NCBI RefSeq assembly: GCF_029510815.1
Contig: NZ_CP120360.1
Location: 1,674,001-1,738,000, forward strand
Source: Janibacter sp. DB-40
GTDB lineage: Bacteria > Actinomycetota > Actinomycetes > Actinomycetales > Dermatophilaceae
Length of the DNA stretch: 64,000 nt
Direction of reading: 5' to 3'
The first letter of the stretch is position 1, and each line of letters begins with the position of its first letter. A program made the translations under genes and the position numbers. The notes beneath the pieces are model-generated. The model saw only the letters and a program-made list of their open reading frames with translations. It had not been told where the DNA came from and ran no database searches. Below are positions 1-11,490 of this stretch, one piece after another.

Positions 1-296
1 GTGCGATGTTCGACCGGATGACGCCGCAGGGTGCCGTCATCGGTCGGGAGCACCTCGACCTGGACGCCGTGATCTGGTGCACCGGCTTCCGGCCGGCGCT
101 GCGCCACCTCCGCTCCCTGGGGCTGCGCACCGCCACGGGCATCCCGGACGTGGTGGACAACCGCTCGGTCAAGGACCCGCGGGTGTGCTTCGTGGGGTAC
201 GGCGACTGGACCGGCCCGGCCTCCGCCACGCTCATCGGCGTGGGGCGGACGGCCAAGGCCCTCGTCGCCACCGTGGCGGCCGAGCTGTCGGACTGA
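1..296 (+). CDS. Flavin-containing monooxygenase/NAD(P)-binding oxidoreductase, C-terminal fragment
   Basis: Only the last ~98 codons are present; the frame is open to the left edge (a GCG codon precedes the ATG at 6), so the ATG is probably internal. The segment DAVIWCTGFRP (about residues 21-31 from that ATG) is the [ST]G[YF]RP signature found near the C-terminus of FAD-dependent monooxygenases and CzcO-like flavoproteins. A later GYGDW and a small-residue ATLIGVGR stretch fit the closing FAD-contact segment. Substrate cannot be inferred. It ends about 70 bp before yciO on the same strand. Confidence 0.7.
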   Translation, partial: AMFDRMTPQGAVIGREHLDLDAVIWCTGFRPALRHLRSLGLRTATGIPDVVDNRSVKDPRVCFVGYGDWTGPASATLIGVGRTAKALVATVAAELSD

Positions 297-356
297 CCCG
301 CTGCACCGTGGGTGCATGAATCCGCGATGACCATGTCTTTTGTCCGTCGGCGATCC

Positions 357-362
357 TAGGGT
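357..362 (+). promoter_or_regulatory. -10 box for yciO, leaderless type
   Basis: TAGGGT lies 6 nt before the ATG at 369 and no Shine-Dalgarno is present, so transcription should begin at or next to the start codon. No convincing -35 is seen. Confidence 0.5.
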
Positions 363-368
363 TGGCGC

Positions 369-989
369 ATGGCCACTTTTGTCGAAGTTCACCCGGACGA
401 TCCGCAACCGCACAGGGTCGGGAAGGTGGTCGAGCGTCTGCGCGAGGGCGCGCTCGTCGCCTTTCCCACCGATTCCGGCTATGCCCTGGGCGGACGCCTC
501 GACGACCAGGAGATCAAGGACCGCATCCGCGACATCCGCAAGCTCGACGACAAGCACCACTACACGCTGCTGTGCGCGGACTTCGCGCAGCTGGGCCAGC
601 TCGTCCACATCGACAACTCGGTCTTCCGGGCGGTCAAGGCGGCCACCCCCGGGCCGTACACCTTCATCCTCCCGGCGACGAAGGAGGTGCCCCGCCGCCT
701 GCTCCACCAGAAGAAGAAGACGGTGGGGGTGCGCATCCCCAGCCACCCGCTGTCCCAGGCGCTCCTCGACGGCCTCGGCGACCCGATGCTCATCTCCACC
801 CTGCTCCTGCCGGGCGAGGAGAAGACCCCGACTTTCGGCTGGGACGTCAAGGAGGCCCTCGACCACCAGGTCGACATCGTCATCGACGCCGGTGAGGTGA
901 CCACCGAGCCGACCACCGTCGTCGACCTCTCCGGGGACGGCGCCGAGATCGCCCGCCGCGGGGCGGGCGACCCGACCCCCTTCGAGTGA
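369..989 (+). CDS. yciO: Sua5/YciO/YrdC-family protein (YciO type)
   Basis: This 206-residue protein is the size of single-domain YciO/YrdC proteins. The family signature near the N-terminus reads AFPTDSGYALG (residues 31-41), and a KKKTVGVRIP stretch lies at about 118-128. YrdC/Sua5 relatives make threonylcarbamoyl-adenylate for the t6A tRNA modification. The SGY in place of the usual TVY and the short length favour the YciO branch, whose activity is less certain. It lacks the C-terminal Sua5 domain. It runs convergently into kbl with only 1 nt between the two stop codons and no terminator. Confidence 0.85.
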   Translation: MATFVEVHPDDPQPHRVGKVVERLREGALVAFPTDSGYALGGRLDDQEIKDRIRDIRKLDDKHHYTLLCADFAQLGQLVHIDNSVFRAVKAATPGPYTFILPATKEVPRRLLHQKKKTVGVRIPSHPLSQALLDGLGDPMLISTLLLPGEEKTPTFGWDVKEALDHQVDIVIDAGEVTTEPTTVVDLSGDGAEIARRGAGDPTPFE

Positions 990-990
990 G

Positions 991-2187
<1,197 letters not shown>

Positions 2188-2188
2188 C

Positions 2189-3229
2189 TCAGCTCCAGTC
2201 CATGATGACCTTGCCGCACTCTCCCGAGGCGGCGGTGGCGAACGCGTCCTCCCACTGCTGTGCGGGGAAGCGGTGGGTGATGACCGACGAGACCGTCTCC
2301 CGCAGGGCGGGGGAGGTGGAGAGCATCGCGCTCATCGTGTACCAGGTGTCGTACATCTCGCGGCCGTAGATCCCCTTGATCGTGACCATGTGGGTGATGA
2401 CCTTCGACCAGTCGATCGGGTAGGGGTCCTTCGGCAGGCCGAGCATGGCGATGCGGCCCCCGTGGTTGAGGTTGTCGAGCATGTCGGCCACGGCCGGGGG
2501 AGCGCCCGACATCTCCAGCCCGACGTCGAAGCCCTCCTTCATGCCCAGCTCACGCATGGCCTCGGCGAGGTTCGAGGAGGCGGCGTTGACGAGGAGGTCG
2601 GCTCCCGCCCCCTTCGCCAGCGTCAGGCGGTGGTCGGACAGGTCGGTGACCGCGATGTACCGGGCGCCCACGTGCCGGGCGATGGCAGCAGCCATGACGC
2701 CGATCGGTCCGGCACCGGTGATGACGACGTCCTCGCCGGCCAGCGGGAAGGACAGCGTGGTGTGCACGGCGTTGCCGAGCGGGTCGAAGATCGCCCCGAG
2801 GTCCGGATCGATGTCGTCGGTGTGCACCCAGGCGTTGGAGGCCGGGACGACGACGTAGTCGGCGAAGGCGCCGTCGCGGTTGACGCCGATCCCGACCGTG
2901 TTGATGCACAGGTGGCGCCGGCCGGCGCGGCAGTTGCGGCACGAGCCGCACACGAGGTGGCCCTCCCCGGAGACCCGGTCACCGACGGCGACACCGGTCA
3001 CCGTCGCCCCGACCTCGACGACCTCGCCGTAGAACTCGTGACCGATGACCTGCGGGGTCGTCGGCACGGCACCGGCCGCCCACTCGTCCCAGCCGTGCAG
3101 GTGGAGGTCGGTCCCGCACAGGCCGGCGCGCAGGACGCGGATCTTCACCTCGTCCGGGCCGGGGGTGGGTTCGGGGACGTCGACCAGCTCGAGGCCGGGG
3201 CCGGGTCGGGGTTTGACCAGTGCTCGCAT
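2189..3229 (-). CDS. tdh: L-threonine 3-dehydrogenase
   Basis: A zinc-dependent medium-chain dehydrogenase oxidising threonine to 2-amino-3-ketobutyrate, the substrate of Kbl. The 346 residues carry catalytic zinc ligands C38 (LCGTD) and H64-E65 (GHEFYGE), the structural zinc cysteines C94, C97, C100 and C108, and a Rossmann motif [10 protein letters not shown] near 173. ATG at 3229 is preceded by AGGAGA. It is the first gene of the tdh-kbl operon, which feeds threonine carbon to glycine and acetyl-CoA. Confidence 0.95.
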   Translation of the reverse strand: MRALVKPRPGPGLELVDVPEPTPGPDEVKIRVLRAGLCGTDLHLHGWDEWAAGAVPTTPQVIGHEFYGEVVEVGATVTGVAVGDRVSGEGHLVCGSCRNCRAGRRHLCINTVGIGVNRDGAFADYVVVPASNAWVHTDDIDPDLGAIFDPLGNAVHTTLSFPLAGEDVVITGAGPIGVMAAAIARHVGARYIAVTDLSDHRLTLAKGAGADLLVNAASSNLAEAMRELGMKEGFDVGLEMSGAPPAVADMLDNLNHGGRIAMLGLPKDPYPIDWSKVITHMVTIKGIYGREMYDTWYTMSAMLSTSPALRETVSSVITHRFPAQQWEDAFATAASGECGKVIMDWS

Positions 3230-3267
3230 TGTTCTCCTGTCGTGGAACGGGGGTGACCGTCGTCACG

Positions 3268-3273
3268 ACACTA
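3268..3273 (-). promoter_or_regulatory. Candidate -10 box for tdh-kbl
   Basis: On the minus strand this reads TAGTGT, about 38 nt upstream of the tdh ATG, leaving a short 5' leader that contains the AGGAGA ribosome-binding site. No strong -35 is visible. Confidence 0.3.
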
Positions 3274-3318
3274 GCGAGCGCCGTCCTGGGGTGCGACGAC
3301 GAGGGTCCCACGGTGCGG

Positions 3319-4446
3319 TCACCGTCGCGACAGCAGCACCATGACCTCGTGGTGGCGGGTCTGGGGGAACATGTCGAACAGCCGGGCCCGCTCGACGCGG
3401 TACCCCGGCAGCTCGGCGAGGTCACGGGCCAGGCTCGTGGCGTTGCAGCTGGAGTAGATGACGTGCGCCGGTGCCGCCGCCTCGAGAGCGGCACACAACC
3501 GTCCCCCGATACCCCGACGCGGTGGGTTGACGACGACCAGCTCCGCGCCGACGTCCTCGAGGGCACCGGCATCACCGACGCGGAATTCGGCGGGCACCCC
3601 CAGGTCGGCAGCCGCGGCACGGGCACTCGCCACGGCGTCGGGCGCGACCTCGACCCCCTCGACGCGGCGCGAGCCCGCCCCCTTCGCCATGGCGGCGTTG
3701 AGCGCGAAGCCGCCGACGCCGCAGTACAGATCGAGGACGCATGCCGGGTCGGTCTCGGCCACCCAGTCGCGGGCCTGGCGGTAGAGGCCGGCCGCGACGA
3801 CGCTGTTGGTCTGGAAGAAGCTGCGCGGACGCAGCCGGAAGGTGATGTCGTCCAGCCGCATCGGCAACGAGTCGTGCTCGGTGAGCACGATCTCCTCCTC
3901 GCCCTCGAGGACGGCCTTGTGCTCGGGCTGGATGTTGGCGGAGACCACGCGCAGCCCCGGGGCCGCGGCCCGCAGGGACGCCAGTCCCCGCCGGATGCGC
4001 GGCAGCTGCCCGGGGGAGCGCAGCACGAAGCGCGCCATCAGCTCCCCGTCCGGGCTGGTCGTGACGAGCAGGTGCTTCAGCTCACCGGATCGGACCGTCA
4101 CGTCGAAGGGCACCAGCCCCAGCTCGGCCACGGCCGCGGTCAGGTCCGGCAGCGCCTGCGCGAGGGCGGGTTCGTAGAGCCCGCAGTCGCGCAGGTCCAC
4201 GCCACGGAACTGCCCATCGAGGATGCCGAAGGTCGGGCCCTGCCGGCTGCCGCCCACGGCCAGCTTGGCCTTGTTGCGGAAGCCCGACTCCGGCCCGACG
4301 AAGGGGGTCTGCCACACCTCGGGTGACGCGAATGCACCCAGCCTCTCCACGAGCTCGTCGGCGAGATCGCGCACCTGTTCGTCGTAGGGCACGCCCATCA
4401 GGGCGCACGAACCGCACGAGCCGCGGTCGAAGTGGGGACACTGCAC
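3319..4446 (-). CDS. rlmC: 23S rRNA (uracil-C5) methyltransferase, RlmC-like
   Basis: A SAM-dependent RNA m5U methyltransferase of the TrmA/RumA/RumB family. From the chosen GTG the protein starts MQCPHFDRGSCGSC, placing Fe-S cysteines at 3, 11 and 14 as in E. coli RumB, and gives 375 residues; an in-frame ATG at 4482 would add 12 residues that do not look conserved. Later motifs are RSFFQTN, DLYCGVGGF (SAM site), NPPRRG and the catalytic cysteine in YSSCN. The family modifies a single uridine in 23S rRNA (U747 in E. coli). The exact target here is inferred. Confidence 0.85.
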   Translation of the reverse strand: MQCPHFDRGSCGSCALMGVPYDEQVRDLADELVERLGAFASPEVWQTPFVGPESGFRNKAKLAVGGSRQGPTFGILDGQFRGVDLRDCGLYEPALAQALPDLTAAVAELGLVPFDVTVRSGELKHLLVTTSPDGELMARFVLRSPGQLPRIRRGLASLRAAAPGLRVVSANIQPEHKAVLEGEEEIVLTEHDSLPMRLDDITFRLRPRSFFQTNSVVAAGLYRQARDWVAETDPACVLDLYCGVGGFALNAAMAKGAGSRRVEGVEVAPDAVASARAAAADLGVPAEFRVGDAGALEDVGAELVVVNPPRRGIGGRLCAALEAAAPAHVIYSSCNATSLARDLAELPGYRVERARLFDMFPQTRHHEVMVLLSRR

Positions 4447-4554
4447 GGTCCCAGAGGCTACCGGCGGGTTGTGACAGGGCACCGCTCATCCGACACAAGG
4501 GGCCTCTGGACGGCTACGGTCGAAAGGTCCAGCCCGCGTCATAAGGAGCTCATC

Positions 4555-5799
4555 ATGGATTTCCTCAAGGACACTGATTGGGGGTCACTGCTCGGCACGG
4601 TCCTCGCAGCGATCGCCATCCTGGTGGTCACGTGGATCGTCGCGCTGGTCGTGAAGAAGCTGTTCACCAAGCTCGCGACCAAGGTGCCCGCCCTGCAGAA
4701 GGCCGGCGCCGACGGCAGCAGCATCGGCGCGACCCTCGGTTCGATCGGTTCCCTCCTGGTCTGGATGTTCGGCCTCGTGGCCCTGCTCCAGCTCCTCGGC
4801 CTGAGCGCTGCGCTCGCGCCGATCCAGTCGCTGCTCGACGGTGTCCTCGGCTTCCTGCCGAACCTCATCGGCGCGATCGTCGTCTTCGTCGTCGGCGCGC
4901 TCCTGGCGAAGGTCGTGCGCCAGCTCGTCGAGACGGCGCTGGGCGCGGTCCCGTTCGAGAAGTGGTTCAGCACGGCGGAGTCCAAGGCCAGCAGCATCCC
5001 CGGCAGCCCGACCGCACGCCCTGAGGGCGCCACCCCGCCCCCGCCGAACGCCCGGCCCGCGGAGGACGGCGTCGGCGACTCCATCCCGAAGGTCGTCGGC
5101 ATCGTCCTGTACGCGCTGATCATGATCGTCGTGGCGATCGCCGCCCTGCAGATCCTGGGCATCAGGTCCATCTCGCAGCCGGCGGAGCAGATGCTGCAGA
5201 CGATCTTCGACGCGATCCCGAACATCATCGCGGCCGGCATCATGCTCGCCCTGGGCGTGTTCATCGCCCGCTTCGCCGGGGACCTGCTCCGGCAGCTCCT
5301 CGACGGCCTCGGCGTCGACCGTCAGCTGGCGTCCGTGGACGTCCTGCCCGAGGGCACCCGGGTCGTCCCGACCATCGCCAAGATCGTCCAGATCGCCATC
5401 GTGCTGTTCTTCGCCGTCATGGCGGCCCAGCTGTTGAACTTCCCGCAGATCACGAACTTCCTCAGCGAGGTCATCGAGCTCGGCGGCAGGGTCATCTTCG
5501 GTGCGGCGATCATCGCTGCCGGGTTCTTCATCGCCAACCTGCTGGCGAGGATGCTCTCCGGCGTCGGCGCGTCGATCGTCAAGTACGCCACGATCGTGCT
5601 CTTCGTCGCCATGGGCCTGAAGTACATGGGCATCGCCGACTCGATCATCGAGCTCGGCTTCGGCGCCCTCGTCGTCGGCGGCGCCGCGGCCGCGGCGCTG
5701 GCCTTCGGGCTGGGTGGTCGCGACCAGGCCGCCCGCCAGCTCGAGCGGCTCTCGGCCAAGGCCGAGGCGCGCTCGCACGAGGACCGTCACCAGCTGTGA
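4555..5799 (+). CDS. Conserved TM-helix protein, mechanosensitive-channel-like
   Basis: This 414-residue integral membrane protein starts at the ATG preceded by AAGGAG. Repeated hydrophobic blocks with internal similarity (a helix followed by FLPNLIGAIVVFVVGALLAK, later IPNIIAAGIMLALGVFIAR) resemble the conserved TM-helix repeat found in MscS-related proteins. A Pro/Ala-rich soluble linker at about 145-180 splits the protein. The C-terminus has a glycine-rich AFGLGGRDQAARQ segment, as in MscS pore/beta junctions. The role is probably a small-conductance channel or osmotic sensor, but a complete MscS beta-domain is missing. Confidence 0.75.
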   Translation: MDFLKDTDWGSLLGTVLAAIAILVVTWIVALVVKKLFTKLATKVPALQKAGADGSSIGATLGSIGSLLVWMFGLVALLQLLGLSAALAPIQSLLDGVLGFLPNLIGAIVVFVVGALLAKVVRQLVETALGAVPFEKWFSTAESKASSIPGSPTARPEGATPPPPNARPAEDGVGDSIPKVVGIVLYALIMIVVAIAALQILGIRSISQPAEQMLQTIFDAIPNIIAAGIMLALGVFIARFAGDLLRQLLDGLGVDRQLASVDVLPEGTRVVPTIAKIVQIAIVLFFAVMAAQLLNFPQITNFLSEVIELGGRVIFGAAIIAAGFFIANLLARMLSGVGASIVKYATIVLFVAMGLKYMGIADSIIELGFGALVVGGAAAAALAFGLGGRDQAARQLERLSAKAEARSHEDRHQL

Positions 5800-5814
5800 C
5801 CAACCACCGCAGCT

Positions 5815-5861
5815 GACGAAGGGGGCGGGCGCCGGGACAACCGGCACCCGCCCCCTTCGTC
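5815..5861. terminator. Bidirectional intrinsic terminator hairpin
   Basis: An inverted repeat of about 21 bp per arm around a 5-nt loop (GACAA), with one 2-nt mismatch. The outer arms read GACGAAGGGG and CCCCTTCGTC. It lies between the convergent ends of the TM-helix gene and the acyl-CoA synthetase. There is no long T tract, as is usual for high-GC actinobacteria. Confidence 0.85.
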
Positions 5862-5867
5862 CTGCAC

Positions 5868-7499
5868 CTATCCCCGGCCGAGGATCTCGTTCGCACGCTC
5901 GCGCATCTCGACCTTGCGGACCTTGCCCGTGACGGTCATCGGGAACTGGTCGGTGACGTGCACGTACCGCGGGATCTTGTAGTGGGCGAGCTTGCCGGTC
6001 GCGAACTCCCGCACCTCCTCGGCGGTGAGCGACTCGGTCCCGGGGGAGAGGACCACCCACGCCATGAGCTCCTCGCCGTACGTGTCGTCGGGGACCCCGA
6101 CGACCTGCACGTCGGCGATCGCCGGGTGGGTGTAGAGGAACTCCTCGACCTCGCGCGGGTAGATGTTCTCCCCGCCGCGGATGACGAGGTCCTTGATCCG
6201 ACCGACGATGGTGACGTAGCCGTGCTCGTCCATGGTCGCCACGTCGCCCGTGTGCATCCATCGGGCCGCGTCGACGGCCTCCGCGGTCTTGTCCGGCTGC
6301 TCCCAGTAGCCGAGCATGACGCTGTAGCCGCGCGTGCACAGCTCACCGGCCTCTCCGCGGGGGAGTGGGACACCGGTCACCGGGTCGACGATCTTGGTCT
6401 CGATGTGCGGCATCGAGCGGCCGACGGTCTCGGTGCGTCGGGTCAGGTCGTCGTCCATCCGGGTCATCGTCGAGACCGGGGAGGTCTCGGTCATGCCGTA
6501 GCTGATGGCGACCTCGGACATGTTCATCTCCGCGACGACACGCTTCATGACCTCCACGGGGCACGTGGACCCGGCCATGATCCCGGTGCGCAGGCTGCTC
6601 AGGTCGTGGTCGGCGAAGTCGGGAAGGTCCAGCTCGGCGATGAACATCGTCGGGACGCCGTAGAGCGAGGTGCACTGCTCCCGGGCGACGGCCTCGAGGG
6701 TGGCGACCGGGTCGAAGGAGGGGGCCGGGATGACCATGCAGGCGCCGTGGGAGGTGGCTGCGAGGTTGCCCATGACCATGCCGAAGCAGTGGTAGAAGGG
6801 CACCGGGATGCAGATGCGGTCCTGCTCCGTGTAGCCGATCATCTCGCCGACGAAGTACCCGTTGTTCAGGATGTTGTGATGGCTCAGGGTCGCGCCCTTG
6901 GGGAAGCCCGTCGTGCCGGAGGTGTACTGGATGTTGATCGGGTCGTCGGGGCCCAGGCCCCTGCCGCGCTCGGCCAGCTCCTCGTCGGTGACCCGGCTGC
7001 CGGCGGCCACCAGGTCGTCCCAGGACGACTCACCGATGTACACCACGTCGGTCAGGGACGGCAGGTCCGGGCGTACCTCCTCGACCATCGACCGGTAGTC
7101 GGAGGTCTTGTGCGTGGTGGCGCTGACGAGCATCCGCATGCCCGACTGCTTGGCCACGTAGGTCAGCTCGTGCGAGCGGTACGCCGGGTTGACGTTGACC
7201 AGGATGGCCCCGACGCGGGCGGTGGCGTACTGCAGCAGCGTCCACTCGGGGCAGTTGGGCGACCAGATGCCGACGCGGTCACCGGCGGCGATCCCCGAGG
7301 CCATCAGACCCTTGGCGAGCGCGTCGGTGTCGGCGAGCAGCTGGTCGTAGGTCCAGCGACGACCGCTCGGGACGTCGACGAGCGCCTCCCGGGCGCCGTG
7401 GGTGGCCGTGGTGCGCTCGAGGTTGGCCCCGATGGTGTCGCCGAGCAGTGGCTCGTCGGAGATCCCCGAGGTGTACGAGGGCTGGGCGGGTTCGGTCAC
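5868..7499 (-). CDS. AMP-binding acyl-CoA synthetase
   Basis: A 543-residue adenylate-forming enzyme that activates a carboxylic or fatty acid as acyl-AMP and transfers it to CoA. The P-loop YTSGTTGFPKG is at 192-202, GMTETSP near 335, and TGDVATMDEHGY plus RGGENIYP near 420-450. The C-terminal TGKVRK supplies the catalytic lysine. The GTG start at 7499 is preceded by GGAGGAG. It sits downstream of the bet operon but is separated from it by a perfect hairpin, so it is probably transcribed on its own. Chain-length preference cannot be read from the sequence. Confidence 0.9.
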   Translation of the reverse strand: MTEPAQPSYTSGISDEPLLGDTIGANLERTTATHGAREALVDVPSGRRWTYDQLLADTDALAKGLMASGIAAGDRVGIWSPNCPEWTLLQYATARVGAILVNVNPAYRSHELTYVAKQSGMRMLVSATTHKTSDYRSMVEEVRPDLPSLTDVVYIGESSWDDLVAAGSRVTDEELAERGRGLGPDDPINIQYTSGTTGFPKGATLSHHNILNNGYFVGEMIGYTEQDRICIPVPFYHCFGMVMGNLAATSHGACMVIPAPSFDPVATLEAVAREQCTSLYGVPTMFIAELDLPDFADHDLSSLRTGIMAGSTCPVEVMKRVVAEMNMSEVAISYGMTETSPVSTMTRMDDDLTRRTETVGRSMPHIETKIVDPVTGVPLPRGEAGELCTRGYSVMLGYWEQPDKTAEAVDAARWMHTGDVATMDEHGYVTIVGRIKDLVIRGGENIYPREVEEFLYTHPAIADVQVVGVPDDTYGEELMAWVVLSPGTESLTAEEVREFATGKLAHYKIPRYVHVTDQFPMTVTGKVRKVEMRERANEILGRG

Positions 7500-7590
7500 T
7501 TCAACTCCTCCGTGTTCGCGTCCGTGCGATGCGCCCCACCCTGCCACCCGCCGTGCGGCTCCGGGGTCGCCCACACCGCGCCCGATCCGA

Positions 7591-7635
7591 CGAGGGGCCG
7601 GGCCGTGACCACGTCGGTCACGGCCCGGCCCCTCG
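7591..7635. terminator. Perfect 20-bp terminator hairpin after betT
   Basis: Twenty uninterrupted base pairs around the 5-nt loop ACGTC, starting 10 bp beyond the betT stop codon. It separates the bet operon from the acyl-CoA synthetase gene. Confidence 0.9.
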
Positions 7636-7645
7636 GGTGGGTACG

Positions 7646-9670
7646 TCAGACCTGCTCGGTCAGCGTCCCAGCGACGGTCCAGCGCTCGAAGTGGTCCAGC
7701 ACGTCGTGGCAGATCTCCTCGCCGCTGTAGGTGAAGACGTCGTACCCCCCGCCACTGGGGAGGGCGACCTCGAGCCGCGTGGTGCGGTCGTCGGCCTCGA
7801 GCATGCGGGCCCCGTAGCTGGGTGCGGGCACCCGGCGGGCACGCGCGGACCAGACGAAGGGGGTGGCTCCCTCGCCGATGACCAGCTGGGCCGAGCCCGG
7901 CGTGTCCGGCGTCCCGTCGGTCACGGCGACGTGGGCGACGTGGCCCTCGGCCTCCATGGCCGTGGCGACCTCGTTCAGCGCCGGGACCACCACCGTCGCG
8001 AGTCGCTCGTTGGCCCGCTTGAGGGAGACGGTGCCGAAGCTGTGCGACAACCGCTGGCGCCAGGAGGTCCGGTGGCTGGTCTCCTGACCGGCCAGGTGCG
8101 TGGTCAGCGACAACCGGGCTGCGTCGAACTGGGCCCGCTCGGCCTCGAGCGCCTTGTGCAGGCCGACCATGACCAGGATCATCACGACCGCGAACGGCAG
8201 CCCCATGATGATCGTCGCATACTGCAGCGCGACGATCCCGCCGACGACGAGCATCGCGATGGTCAGGACGCCGGTCGCGACCGCCCAGACGATGCGCAAC
8301 CACGGCCGGGCGTCCGTTTCGCTGTCGGGCAGGTCGGACGTCAGGTTCGCCATCACGAGCGCCCCGGAGTCGGCCGACGTCACGTAGAAGAGCAGTCCGA
8401 CGAAGGTGGCCAGACCCACGAGGAAGAAGGCACCCGGGTACTGCTGCAGGAGGGTGTAGAAGCCCTCCTCGGGCTGGTTCATCGCGAGGTCGCCGAAGGC
8501 GGCGTCCCCGTCGGCGATCTGCTTGACGGCGGAGTTGCCGAAGATCGAGACCCACATGACGATGTAGCTGAAGGGGATCGTCAGGGTGCCGAGCATGAAC
8601 TGCCCGATCGTGCGGCCCTTGGAGATGCGCGCGAGGAACATCCCGACGAAGGATGCCCAGGCGACCCACCACGCCCAGAAGAAGAGGGTCCACAGGTTCA
8701 TCCACTCGGCCGGGTGGTCGAAGGCCATCGTGTCCAGGGTCATGCCGGGGAACATCGAGACGAAGTCCCCGACGTTCATCGTGATGGCCCGCAGGAGGAA
8801 GGTCGTGTTGCCGGTCACGAGGACCCACAGCGCGAGCAGGATGGCCAGCACGACGTTGAGCTGGCTGAGGATGCGGATGCCGCGGTCGACGCCCGTGGTG
8901 GCGGAGACCGTCGCGACGGCGACCGCGAGCACGACGAGGCCCACCTGCGCGGGGATGCCCTGCGGGACGTCAAACAGGACGCCGAGGCCGACGTTGAGCA
9001 TGACGACACCGATGCCCAGCGAGGTGGCGACACCGAAGATGGTGCCGAGCACGGTGGCGATGTCGACGGTGTCGCCGATCGGTCCACGGATGCGCTTGCC
9101 GAAGATCGGGAACAGCGCGGAGCGCACGGCCAGGGGCAGCTTCTTGCGGTGCGCGAAGTAGCCCAGGGCGACGCCCATGAGTGCGTACATGCCCCAGCCG
9201 GTGATGCCGTAGTGGAAGAGGGTCCACACGGTCGCCTCGCGTGCGGCCTCGACCGTGCCGCCCTCGCCCTGCGGGGGAGCGAGGAACTGGCTGGCGGGTT
9301 CGGCGACGGCGAAGAACATCACGTCGGTGCCGATGCCGGCGGCGAAGAGCATCGAGGCCCAGGCGAAGGTGGAGAACTCCGGGCGGTCGTCCTCGTCGCC
9401 CAGGCGGACGCGGGCGTACCGGACGCCGACGTAGATGACGAAGACGAGGACGACCGTGGCCAGGGCGATGTAGAACCACCCGAACCAGTCACCGATCCGG
9501 GTGACGAGGGTCCCGAGGGTGCTCTCGGCGGAACCGGGGGCGATGAGCGCCCAGAGGGCGATCAGGCCGATGATCGCCCCGGAGACCGCGAGGACGGTCG
9601 TCTTGAGGCGGGGAGTGGTCGGTCGGTCCGCACTCAGCTCGGAATCGATCGAGGTGTCGGTCGTGCTCAC
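7646..9670 (-). CDS. betT: BCCT-family choline transporter, BetT-like
   Basis: A 674-residue transporter of the betaine/choline/carnitine family with about 12 membrane helices and a long cytosolic C-terminal domain (from about 500), the same build as E. coli BetT (677 residues). The tryptophan-rich core [12 protein letters not shown] and SKGRT lie near 333-360. The glycine-box segment [14 protein letters not shown] has an aspartate (D117), as in proton-coupled BetT, rather than the sequence of Na+-coupled betaine carriers. Its ATG overlaps the betA stop codon by 4 bp, so supply of choline is tied to its oxidation. Confidence 0.92.
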   Translation of the reverse strand: MSTTDTSIDSELSADRPTTPRLKTTVLAVSGAIIGLIALWALIAPGSAESTLGTLVTRIGDWFGWFYIALATVVLVFVIYVGVRYARVRLGDEDDRPEFSTFAWASMLFAAGIGTDVMFFAVAEPASQFLAPPQGEGGTVEAAREATVWTLFHYGITGWGMYALMGVALGYFAHRKKLPLAVRSALFPIFGKRIRGPIGDTVDIATVLGTIFGVATSLGIGVVMLNVGLGVLFDVPQGIPAQVGLVVLAVAVATVSATTGVDRGIRILSQLNVVLAILLALWVLVTGNTTFLLRAITMNVGDFVSMFPGMTLDTMAFDHPAEWMNLWTLFFWAWWVAWASFVGMFLARISKGRTIGQFMLGTLTIPFSYIVMWVSIFGNSAVKQIADGDAAFGDLAMNQPEEGFYTLLQQYPGAFFLVGLATFVGLLFYVTSADSGALVMANLTSDLPDSETDARPWLRIVWAVATGVLTIAMLVVGGIVALQYATIIMGLPFAVVMILVMVGLHKALEAERAQFDAARLSLTTHLAGQETSHRTSWRQRLSHSFGTVSLKRANERLATVVVPALNEVATAMEAEGHVAHVAVTDGTPDTPGSAQLVIGEGATPFVWSARARRVPAPSYGARMLEADDRTTRLEVALPSGGGYDVFTYSGEEICHDVLDHFERWTVAGTLTEQV

Positions 9671-11427
9671 TGGTCATCGCCCTTCGTCGATGCGGCCTGC
9701 ATGGCGTCCAGAGCGCTCGGCAGGTGATCCCGGGCGTTCCACGCGTGGTTGCGCGGGTCGCCCTCCGGGTAGAGCGGCATCCCCTCGTTCGCGCGGTAGA
9801 CCGGCGGGTGCTCGGCGGCCAGGGGGGTGTTCCCGGCGATGAGGTCGGCGGCCTTCTCCGCGACCATCATCACCGGCGCGTAGATGTTGCCGTTGGTGAT
9901 CGTCGGGAAGACGGAGGCATCGACGACGCGCAGTCCCTCCGTGCCGTGCACCTTCATCGTCGTGGGGTCGACCACGGCCATCTCGTCGGTCCCCATCTTG
10001 GCGCTGCACGAGGGGTGGAGGGCCGTCTCGGCGTCCTGCGCGACCCAGTCGATGATCTCCTGGTCGGTCTCGACACCCGGGCCGGGGGAGATCTCGCCCC
10101 CGTCGAAGGGGGCGAAGGCCGGCTGGTCGAGGATGTGCCGAGCGGCGCGCACGACCTCGACCCACTCCCGGCGGTCGCGCTCGGTCGAGAGGTAGTTGAA
10201 CAGGATGCTCGGCTTGGCGGACGGGTCGTCGTTCTTGATCCGCACGTGGCCGCGCACGTCGGAGTTCATCGGGCCGATGTGCACCTGGTACCCGTGCTTC
10301 CCGCCCGCGGCGGTGCCGTCGTAGCGCACGGCGATCGGGAGGAAGTGGAACATCAGGTTCGGGTACGCGACGTCGTCGTTGGTGCGGATGAAGCCGCCGC
10401 CCTCGAAGTGGTTCGAGGCGCCGACCCCGCGGTTGAGGAAGAGCCACTCGGCACCGATGTACGGCGCCTTCCACTTCTTCAGCCACGGCGCGATGGAGAC
10501 CGGCTGCAGGCTCTCGTGCTGCAGGTAGACCTCGAGGTGGTCCTGGAGGTTCTCGCCGACTCCGGGCAGGTCGATGTGCGGCGTGACACCCGCGGCCCGC
10601 AGGGTCTCCGGGTCACCGACGCCGGAGAGCTGCAGCAGCTGGGGGGTGTTGAAGGCGCCGCCGCAGAGGATGACCTCGCCGGCGTCCACGGAGTGGTGGC
10701 GCTTGCCGGCGCGCACGAAGTCGACGCCGGTGACGCGGTTGCCCTGCCAGCGCAACCCCGTGACGGTGGCGAGGGTGGTGATGTCGAGGTTCTTGCGGTC
10801 GCGGATGGGACGCAGGTAGGCGCGGGAGGCCGACATCCGGCTGCCCTTGGACACATTGCGGTCGAAGGGGGCGAAGCCCTCCTGGCGGTACCCGTTGACA
10901 TCGTCCGTGCGTGCGAAGCCGGCCTGCTCCGTCGCCTCGAAGAAGGCCTGGAAGAGCGGGCTGGAGGCGGGGCCGCGCTCGAGGGTGAGCGGGCCGGCCC
11001 CACCACGCCAGGCGTCGGCGCCGGCGGTCGTGGTCTCCATGCGCTTGAAGTAGGGCAGGCAGTGGGCGTAGTCCCAGTGGTCCATGCCGTCGAAGGTGGC
11101 CCACTTGTCGAAGTCACCCGCGTTGCCGCGCTGGAAGATCATGCCGTTGATGCTCGAGCTGCCACCGAGGACCTTGCCGCGGGCGTGCTTGACGCGGCGG
11201 CCGCCCATGTGCGGCTCGGGGTCGCTCTCGTAGGCCCAGTCGTACAGCGGGTTGCCCGCGGGGAACATCAGTGCGGCCGGCATGTGGATCAGCGGGTCGG
11301 CGATGAAGTCCGCCCGTCCGGCCTCGAGCACGAGCACGCTCGTGCCGTCGTCCGAGCTGAGTCGGTTGGCCAGGGCGGAGCCGGCCGATCCTCCTCCGAC
11401 GATGACGTAGTCATAGCGCTGTTTCAT
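9667..11427 (-). CDS. betA: Choline dehydrogenase (GMC oxidoreductase)
   Basis: A 586-residue FAD-dependent GMC oxidoreductase converting choline to betaine aldehyde. The FAD-binding [10 protein letters not shown] is at residues 8-17; the GMC signature region [13 protein letters not shown] is near 85-97. The catalytic histidine in HPSCSAKMG and the TNGNIYAP segment lie near the C-terminus. It is the middle gene of betB-betA-betT, 63 bp after betB and overlapping betT. Other GMC alcohol oxidases are excluded mainly by this context and length. Confidence 0.93.
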   Translation of the reverse strand: MKQRYDYVIVGGGSAGSALANRLSSDDGTSVLVLEAGRADFIADPLIHMPAALMFPAGNPLYDWAYESDPEPHMGGRRVKHARGKVLGGSSSINGMIFQRGNAGDFDKWATFDGMDHWDYAHCLPYFKRMETTTAGADAWRGGAGPLTLERGPASSPLFQAFFEATEQAGFARTDDVNGYRQEGFAPFDRNVSKGSRMSASRAYLRPIRDRKNLDITTLATVTGLRWQGNRVTGVDFVRAGKRHHSVDAGEVILCGGAFNTPQLLQLSGVGDPETLRAAGVTPHIDLPGVGENLQDHLEVYLQHESLQPVSIAPWLKKWKAPYIGAEWLFLNRGVGASNHFEGGGFIRTNDDVAYPNLMFHFLPIAVRYDGTAAGGKHGYQVHIGPMNSDVRGHVRIKNDDPSAKPSILFNYLSTERDRREWVEVVRAARHILDQPAFAPFDGGEISPGPGVETDQEIIDWVAQDAETALHPSCSAKMGTDEMAVVDPTTMKVHGTEGLRVVDASVFPTITNGNIYAPVMMVAEKAADLIAGNTPLAAEHPPVYRANEGMPLYPEGDPRNHAWNARDHLPSALDAMQAASTKGDDQ

Positions 11428-11490
11428 GGGGTCCTTCCGTCGTGCGTGTGGCGAACGCGGTGGCGTGTGATCAGTGCTTCTCGGGCCCGG